Shown here: one piece after another, positions 6,768-11,456 of the stretch | Layout of the letters: every line of letters begins with the position of its first letter | Position numbering within the stretch: position 1 is the stretch's first letter | DNA from: Luminiphilus sp. | GTDB taxonomy: Bacteria; Pseudomonadota; Gammaproteobacteria; Pseudomonadales; Halieaceae | Direction of reading: 5' to 3' | Length of the DNA stretch: 11,456 nucleotides | NCBI GenBank assembly: GCA_029251065.1 | Contig: JAQXEB010000025.1 | Coordinates: 1 to 11,456, forward strand | The notes under the pieces: model-generated | Database searches by the model: none | The model's input: only the letters and a program-made list of their open reading frames with translations | Told to the model about the DNA's origin: nothing | Position numbers and translations under genes: made by a program

Positions 6768-7074
6768 CGGACGACGTGGGACCGTTAATGTACGCGAAAG
6801 CGCTCCACAGGGCATCACCCTGTTTGTAGAACGTCAGTCCAACTAAAGAAAACTCGAAGCGCCGGCGCATCGGAAAGCAAAGAAAGCAGTCTCGGCAGCT
6901 CAGAGTTATACGTTAAAACCGCGATTCAATGGCGCGGAGAGATTTGAGCTGAGTCAAACGAAGACATCAGCTGCGACAAGACGAATAACGCGACGCCGAG
7001 TGGCTCGCTACACCGCAGTGTCGTGCACAGTTGTGCGCTCCCCCGCTGTTGGGTTGCCTTATGGAACCTGACAC
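6768..7074 (+). promoter_or_regulatory. Structured 5' leader of rne (candidate autoregulatory element)
   Basis: The 364 bases between rluC and rne hold no plausible gene. Most would be the rne mRNA leader. In enterobacteria the rne leader folds into hairpins that let RNase E control its own mRNA. Here several inverted repeats are visible: a GAAA tetraloop hairpin at 6793-6802; ACAGGG/CCCTGT at 6807-6823; a palindrome GCGCCGGCGC at 6859-6868; a long stem CAGCTCAGA (6896-6904) with TTTGAGCTG (6943-6951) enclosing a second stem CCGCG/CGCGG (6919-6923, 6933-6937); and GCAC-AGTT-GTGC at 7025-7036. I cannot confirm a match to the known enterobacterial family; similarity in function is inferred from position, length and folding. 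Confidence 0.55.
6807..6823. repeat. Inverted repeat in the early rne leader
   Basis: ACAGGG (6807-6812) and CCCTGT (6818-6823) flank CATCA. The arms, the 5-base spacing and 14 of 17 bases equal the repeat at 5138-5154 in the yceD promoter. It lies about 40 bases after the predicted rne start and on the rluC upstream side, so it could be a DNA operator for either gene or an RNA hairpin in the rne leader. Confidence 0.65.
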
Positions 7075-9762
7075 ATGAAAAAGATGTTAATTAACGCCAC
7101 AGAGCGCGAAGAAGTTCGTGTCGCTCTCGTTGATGGCCAACGACTGTACGATCTCGACATAGAAAATCGAGCAAGGCTTCAAACAAAAGCCAATGTTTAC
7201 AAGGCGAAGGTGACGCGTGTCGAACCGAGCTTAGAGGCCGCCTTTGTTGATTTTGGTGCCGATCGCCACGGATTTTTACCCCTTAAAGAAATTGCGCCGC
7301 AATACTTTCGCTCTTCGGCCCCTGAAGGCGGAAAGCTCCGAATCAAAGATGCGATCAAGGAAGGCACAGAAGTCATTGTGCAGGTGGACAAGGAAGAGCG
7401 TGGCACCAAGGGCGCTGCGCTAACGAGCTTCATCAGCTTGCCTGGACGCTACATGGTGTTAATGCCTAATAACCCTCGAGCGGGTGGCATTTCGCGCCGT
7501 ATTGAGGGTGATGATCGTTCTGAACTGCGTGACGCGCTGTCTCAGTTGGCTATCCCTGATGGCATGGGCGTTATCATACGTACTGCTGGAGTCGGTCGCA
7601 GCGCTGAGGAACTCCAGTGGGACCTCGACTACTTACTCAAGCTCTGGGATGCCATTTCTGAGGCTGCCGCCAGCAACAAACCGCCGACCCTCCTTTACCA
7701 GGAGAGTGACGTTATTATTCGCGCGATTCGCGACTACCTCAAAGACGACATCGATCAGGTGTTGATCGATGATCCGAAGGCGTACCGGCAAGCCCTCGAC
7801 TTCGTCAGTATGGTCATGCCGAAATACCAAAACCGCATTAAAACGTACAGTGACTCACTGCCGTTATTTAATCGTTTTCAGGTCGAAGGCCAAATCGAGA
7901 CCGCGTTCCAACGTGAAGTGCGATTGCCCTCGGGCGGATCGATCGTCATCGATCCAACTGAAGCGTTGGTGTCAATTGACATCAACTCCGCGCGTGCCAC
8001 CAAAGGCAGTGACATCGAACAAACTGCGCTTCAGACAAACCTTGAGGCCGCTGACGAGGTTGCACGACAGCTCCGACTGCGAGACATGGGCGGACTGGTT
8101 GTTATCGACTTTATCGACATGAACGCGTCTAAGAACCAACGCGCTGTCGAAAATAGAATGCGTGACGCCCTCGAAATTGACCGCGCCCGAATTCAGCTCG
8201 GCCGCATCTCGCGCTTTGGCTTGCTTGAAATGTCGCGTCAACGTCTGCGTCCATCGCTCGGTGAAACAAGCGGCATGGTTTGTCCTCGCTGCACAGGCCA
8301 AGGGACTATCCGTGATACGAAGTCGCTGGCGCTTGCAATTTTACGCCTCATCCAGGAGGAAGCTTCTAAAGAACGAACCGGTGAAGTTAGAGTCATAGTG
8401 CCTGTCGACGTGTCTGCGTTTCTACTCAACGAGAAGCGGGCTGCCGTGGGTGAAATTGAACTCGCCACCAAAGTTCGTGTACTGGTAATACCCAACCCTC
8501 AGATGCAAACCCCGCACTTTGAAGTGGTTCGTCTTCGCGACGACGAGGTTGAAGAAGACCAACGTGAAAGTTTCGAAATTGACCTCAGCGGCTATGAAAG
8601 TGAGCCGTCGATTGACGATGCAGACAAACCTGCCGCCGCACCGCAGGCCTTGGTCCGCGGTGTCATACCCGACGCACCACCACCGGCGGCTGCGCCACAG
8701 CCTCAAGAGGCGCAGGCACCCGCGCCAGAGCCTGAGGTAGTTGCACCCAAACCTGGATTATTTCCACGGTTGTGGTCCGCCCTCTTCGCACCCACCCAAA
8801 AGACAGAGGCAGGCGCAACTGGCGAGAAGAAAGCGACCGACAAAGACGCTGAAAAGAGTACTGAAAAGTCGAGCCAAAAGCCGCGACGCCGCAACAACCG
8901 TCAACGCAAGCGACCCGTCAAGCAAGCATCAGAAAGCACGGATGCTTTAGAAACGCTAGACGAGACTGCGACGGAAACGCCTACACCCGAAGCCTCGGAA
9001 GAGACGACCACAGATGGGGAGGCCAAAAAGCGCCGTCGCCGCGGACGTCGAGGTGGCCGTCGTCGCAATGGTGCCGAGGGCAGCACGGACTCACCCGCTT
9101 CCGAAGACACAGTGGCGGCCGAGACCGCTGACAGCGCCGCTGACAGCGTTGAGGTCTCGGAGCCCACGGATGACGAACAAGAGGCTCGTCATCGACCTTC
9201 AGAGAAGCGAACCGAAGGTCGTCGACGACGACGCAGAGGTCCTAAGCCAGAACTTGCGGTGGTAGAAACGTCCGCGGACAGCAGTGCTGTCGCCGCCGCT
9301 GAGCTTAAAACGGTCGTCGAAGCTGCTGACACCCGCACTGAAGATCCCGTTGAAAGCGATCTTTTTGCAACCATTCCCTCGGCACAGCCAGAAGTCGATG
9401 GCGCCGTCGATGCGGAGGCGTCCGATGAGACACCGCAAACTGCCGTGGTGCCAGAGCCCGAATCGAAAACCGAGACACGCGTTGCCGAGACAGCCGTCAG
9501 CGCTGATAGCACTCCGGCCAGCACTGCCGGGATAACTACCAGCGGGCGTGCCGTGAACGATCCTCGCGTTGCCTCAAAGCCTGTCGGCGACATTGACGTT
9601 CAAACCGCTCTAGGGTCTGTCTTTGGTGCCGAGTCTTTCCCTGACGCAATACAGGTTTTGAGCGATGCACCGCGTGCAGTGAATGATCCGCGAGGCCCAC
9701 GTGCCGGGACCGATGCGGCAAACGATGAAGTTATCGAGGAAAATGATGTCGCCGACGCTTGA
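7075..9762 (+). CDS. rne: Ribonuclease E
   Basis: RNase E is the essential endoribonuclease that starts mRNA decay, matures 9S rRNA and tRNA precursors, and scaffolds the degradosome at the inner membrane. The product is 895 residues (E. coli 1061). The catalytic half (1-about 500) matches E. coli closely: S1 domain about 36-119, 5'-sensor Arg169 and Thr170, catalytic Asp302 (SIDINSARA) and Asp345 (VIDFIDM), and the zinc-link CPRC (403-406) that joins two dimers. The C-terminal half is disordered: PKPGLFPRLWSALFAP (558-573) looks like the membrane-binding amphipathic helix, followed by basic RNA-binding patches at 603-613, 652-664 and 705-722. RAVNDPR occurs twice (825-831, 867-873); a duplicated NDPR motif is known in Pseudomonas RNase E, where I recall it recruits PNPase. 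GGAA about 8 bases upstream serves as ribosome-binding site. Its length and scaffold domain exclude RNase G. Confidence 0.98.
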   Translation: MKKMLINATEREEVRVALVDGQRLYDLDIENRARLQTKANVYKAKVTRVEPSLEAAFVDFGADRHGFLPLKEIAPQYFRSSAPEGGKLRIKDAIKEGTEVIVQVDKEERGTKGAALTSFISLPGRYMVLMPNNPRAGGISRRIEGDDRSELRDALSQLAIPDGMGVIIRTAGVGRSAEELQWDLDYLLKLWDAISEAAASNKPPTLLYQESDVIIRAIRDYLKDDIDQVLIDDPKAYRQALDFVSMVMPKYQNRIKTYSDSLPLFNRFQVEGQIETAFQREVRLPSGGSIVIDPTEALVSIDINSARATKGSDIEQTALQTNLEAADEVARQLRLRDMGGLVVIDFIDMNASKNQRAVENRMRDALEIDRARIQLGRISRFGLLEMSRQRLRPSLGETSGMVCPRCTGQGTIRDTKSLALAILRLIQEEASKERTGEVRVIVPVDVSAFLLNEKRAAVGEIELATKVRVLVIPNPQMQTPHFEVVRLRDDEVEEDQRESFEIDLSGYESEPSIDDADKPAAAPQALVRGVIPDAPPPAAAPQPQEAQAPAPEPEVVAPKPGLFPRLWSALFAPTQKTEAGATGEKKATDKDAEKSTEKSSQKPRRRNNRQRKRPVKQASESTDALETLDETATETPTPEASEETTTDGEAKKRRRRGRRGGRRRNGAEGSTDSPASEDTVAAETADSAADSVEVSEPTDDEQEARHRPSEKRTEGRRRRRRGPKPELAVVETSADSSAVAAAELKTVVEAADTRTEDPVESDLFATIPSAQPEVDGAVDAEASDETPQTAVVPEPESKTETRVAETAVSADSTPASTAGITTSGRAVNDPRVASKPVGDIDVQTALGSVFGAESFPDAIQVLSDAPRAVNDPRGPRAGTDAANDEVIEENDVADA

Positions 9763-9786
9763 TCGCTGAGCCCGCATCGCTATAAT
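9759..9786 (+). promoter_or_regulatory. Promoter of tRNA-Ser
   Basis: TTGATC (9759-9764), a 16-base spacer and a perfect TATAAT (9781-9786). The -35 overlaps the rne stop codon (9760-9762). GCGGCGC follows the -10; a GC-rich discriminator is typical of stable-RNA promoters under stringent control. The inverted arms CCGCAT (9772-9777) and ATGCGG (9785-9790) surround the -10 but have no T-run, so they are not an rne terminator. Confidence 0.75.
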
Positions 9787-9819
9787 GCGGCGCTCGATGA
9801 CAATCGTCGACAAAGTTTA

Positions 9820-9907
9820 GGTGGGCTGGCTGAGCGGTCGAAAGCGGCGGTCTTGAAAACCGTTGAGGAGTGATCCTCCGTAGGTTCGAATCCTACGCCC
9901 ACCGCCA
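9820..9907 (+). tRNA. tRNA-Ser, anticodon TGA
   Basis: The sequence folds as a class II tRNA. The acceptor stem GGTGGGC (9820-9826) pairs with GCCCACC (9897-9903), followed by discriminator G9904 and an encoded CCA (9905-9907). The anticodon arm is GCGGT-CTTGAAA-ACCGT with anticodon TGA at 9854-9856. A long variable arm (GGAG-TGAT-CCTCC region, about 9867-9880), typical of serine tRNA, is followed by a T arm GTAGG-TTCGAAT-CCTAC. Discriminator G and the long variable arm are serine identity elements. The tRNA reads UCA, and probably UCG and UCU by wobble. It has its own promoter and terminator. Confidence 0.97.
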
Positions 9908-9915
9908 TCTACGAG

Positions 9916-9940
9916 AAACCGCCGAAAGGCGGTTTTTTTT
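9916..9940 (+). terminator. Rho-independent terminator of tRNA-Ser
   Basis: AAACCGCC (9916-9923), a GAAA loop and GGCGGTTT (9928-9935) form a tight hairpin that runs into eight T residues (9933-9940). It lies 8 bases after the CCA end. On the minus strand the T-run is only three bases, so it would stop the peptidase transcript poorly. The following 9941-10103 holds no gene, hairpin terminator or repeat that I can see. Confidence 0.93.
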
Positions 9941-10103
9941 GTCTGGCGATTCAGATCAAAACACTTCTGCCTGGGTTTGTTCCTGCACTATCGGCGACGA
10001 GTGAATCAGCACGGGCCATCGCATTCTGTCGATTTACAAAATCCGCCTCAACGCGTGGCTTATCTAGAGACTTTAATAACCTTGACGCACCGACTCTTGC
10101 TGA

Positions 10104-11456
10104 CTATTCCTCGGGCCAACCCCAGTTACTTACGTTGCTGTTTGCTGCCATCCAAACAAAAACGAGGTAGGCCGCCACATTTTGATCCAGCGCGCTTGGG
10201 TCGATTTTATCAAGGGTGTCGTCGGGCGTATGGTGAAGGTCAAAGTAATCGCTGCCGTCTTGAACAAACCGGAAACCGGGGAACCCCATTGCGTTCATCG
10301 GCGTCAAATCCGGGCCACTCGATCGCGCTTCATTACTCCCAGTTGCAATTCCCAGTGGCTCGACGAGCTCAGCAATCTTGTCGGCTATAGGCTCGGCGGC
10401 TTTATTAATGCTTCGCGTGATTTTCCAAATTTTGCCCGCACCAAAGTCACTTTCTGTGCCAATAACGTGCTTTCGCAGCGCGGCCTGATGTTTGTCAAGA
10501 TAGGCGTAACCACCCAGAAGACCCACCTCCTCTGCCCCCCACAATACAAGCCGTATCGTCCGGCGTGGCTTTAGTCCTGACTCGCGAATGCGCCTGAGGA
10601 CCTCCATGGTGATCGCGACACCCGCGCCATCATCAACGGCACCCGTACCCAAATCCCAACTGTCTAAGTGACCACCGATCACCACAATTTCGTCGGCTAA
10701 ATCGGTCCCTGGGATCTCGGCAACCACATTACCGCTCTCCACCACTCCGGTGTGACTAGGCGTGAGGGTGAGTGCGATCCGAATTTTTTGTCTCCTTTGT
10801 GCCATACGCTCTAACTGATCAGCATCAGGATTCGATAAGGCAGCAATTGGAATCGGCGTCACATCGCTTGAATAGCTCATGTTCCCGGTATGTGGCATTC
10901 GGTGGCTGTCTGTACCGATGGACCGGATCAACGCAGCGATCGCCCCTCTGCGGCCAGCTTCGACCGCGCCTGCTGATCGTAACCGCACAAAGTGCCCGTA
11001 TGAGGATCCGTCCTGAGTCCGCTGCATTGCGTGTCCCACGTACGCGATCTTGCCCTCCAGGGAGCCCTCGTCCGCAGCCTTTAGCGCCGCTAAGGACTCA
11101 AACAGGACGACATCGGCCTCAATGCCGTTAGGGCTGGTGGCAACGCTGTTGCCCAACGAGGTAATGGCCAACTTCTGTGGAAACGGTGAGACAACCGCCG
11201 CGGTTTCCTCCCCGCGACGCCAGCCCTCGATCATAAAGGGCTCTACGCGGACATTCTCAAACCCAAAATCATTGAGGTTTTGAACAGCCCAATCGCGCGC
11301 ACGCGCTTCGGCTTCGCTCCCTGCAAGCCGCGGACCCACCTCGGTTGTGAGGCTCTCGACAATATTCCAAGCTTGGGTCCCACTGAGTGCGTCATCGCGA
11401 AAGGCCTTCGATATTTCGACATCTTTAGTCTCGAAAGTAACATCTTGCGCTGACGC
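10104..11456 (-). CDS. M28-family zinc metallopeptidase (carboxypeptidase Q-like), N-terminus beyond window
   Basis: A probably exported zinc exopeptidase with a PA-domain insertion, resembling the M28 subgroup that includes carboxypeptidase Q; its substrate cannot be told. The frame is open from the TAG at 10104-10106 to the window end, so 450 residues are visible and the true start lies outside. An internal GTG at 11337-11339 is not the real start, because conserved-looking coding sequence continues upstream of it. The visible part begins ASAQDV; ASA followed by Gln looks like a signal-peptidase site, so the signal peptide is probably just outside. The PA-like domain spans about 115-235. 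Zinc ligands by motif: His263 (GGHLDSWD), Asp275 (DDGAG), Glu309/Glu310 (WGAEEVGLLGG), Asp337 (ESDFGAG) and His409 (LHHTPDDT). It faces away from the tRNA and is not part of the housekeeping cluster. Confidence 0.9.
   Translation of the reverse strand, partial: ASAQDVTFETKDVEISKAFRDDALSGTQAWNIVESLTTEVGPRLAGSEAEARARDWAVQNLNDFGFENVRVEPFMIEGWRRGEETAAVVSPFPQKLAITSLGNSVATSPNGIEADVVLFESLAALKAADEGSLEGKIAYVGHAMQRTQDGSSYGHFVRLRSAGAVEAGRRGAIAALIRSIGTDSHRMPHTGNMSYSSDVTPIPIAALSNPDADQLERMAQRRQKIRIALTLTPSHTGVVESGNVVAEIPGTDLADEIVVIGGHLDSWDLGTGAVDDGAGVAITMEVLRRIRESGLKPRRTIRLVLWGAEEVGLLGGYAYLDKHQAALRKHVIGTESDFGAGKIWKITRSINKAAEPIADKIAELVEPLGIATGSNEARSSGPDLTPMNAMGFPGFRFVQDGSDYFDLHHTPDDTLDKIDPSALDQNVAAYLVFVWMAANSNVSNWGWPEE

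Noticed and set aside
6673..6870. Minus-strand open frame of 65 codons at the rluC 5' end
   Set aside because: It overlaps the start of rluC in another frame, matches no known family and covers the rne promoter and leader.
8901..9593. Long Ser/Val/Ala/Arg-rich open frames antisense to the 3' half of rne
   Set aside because: They mirror the low-complexity Arg/Glu/Ala-rich tail of RNase E. Such repeats keep the opposite strand free of stops; no gene-like features.
9772..9790. CCGCAT-N7-ATGCGG as a terminator for rne
   Set aside because: No T-run follows, and the arms straddle a perfect TATAAT that serves the tRNA promoter.
9820..9907. tRNA-Ser as an integration site for a mobile element
   Set aside because: No integrase, no direct repeat of the tRNA 3' end was noticed downstream, and the next gene is an ordinary peptidase with similar base composition.
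10104..11339. Taking the GTG at 11337-11339 as the peptidase start
   Set aside because: The frame stays open for 39 more codons to the window edge and includes a signal-peptidase-like ASA-Q, so the gene is cut by the window instead.
11243..11443. Minus-strand open frame of 66 codons near the right edge (LLSRLKMSKYRRPF start)
   Set aside because: It overlaps the in-frame upstream extension of the M28 peptidase, which reads ASAQDV... without stops and looks like the mature N-terminus of an exported protein.

Overview
The window is a chromosomal housekeeping block from a gammaproteobacterium. Gene order and orientation match the Escherichia coli segment rne / rluC / yceF(maf) / yceD-rpmF-fab-mltG almost exactly, and every protein can be recognised as a member of the corresponding family. 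Base composition is moderately GC-rich and even throughout. I see no insertion sequence, phage gene, CRISPR array or integrase. An OMG-type or Cellvibrio-type marine gammaproteobacterium would fit, but that placement is a guess from general feel, not a measured result.

Layout, left to right. Positions 1-5120 are all on the minus strand and should be read right to left: yceD (DUF177), rpmF (ribosomal protein L32), fabD, fabG, acpP, fabF and mltG (cut by the left window edge). A rho-independent terminator lies between acpP and fabF, and an extended -10 promoter follows it directly, so fabF-mltG can be transcribed separately. Compared with the textbook cluster, plsX and fabH are missing between rpmF and fabD (only 4 bases separate these genes), and pabC is missing between fabF and mltG. 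At 5191-5775 maf (YceF type) runs divergently from yceD and meets rluC (5772-6710, minus) tail to tail, the two genes sharing a TTAA for their stop codons. rluC diverges from rne (7075-9762, plus), which has a roughly 300-nt structured leader. After rne come tRNA-Ser(UGA) with its own promoter and terminator, and then, facing the other way, a probably exported M28-family zinc peptidase whose N-terminus lies beyond the right edge.

How the genes fit together: YceD and L32 concern 50S ribosome production. RluC modifies 23S rRNA and RNase E matures rRNA and turns over mRNA. FabD, FabG, AcpP and FabF are the core of type II fatty-acid elongation, and MltG sets glycan length in the cell wall. The cluster therefore joins ribosome, envelope lipid and peptidoglycan synthesis, which is the known logic of this locus.

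I did not find a new biological system. The most interesting signals are regulatory. An inverted repeat with identical arms (ACAGGG-N5-CCCTGT, 14 of 17 bases the same) occurs between the -35 and -10 of the yceD promoter and again in the early leader of rne. The yceD mRNA is predicted to be nearly leaderless. The gene losses inside the fab cluster and the duplicated NDPR motif at the RNase E C-terminus also deserve a check.
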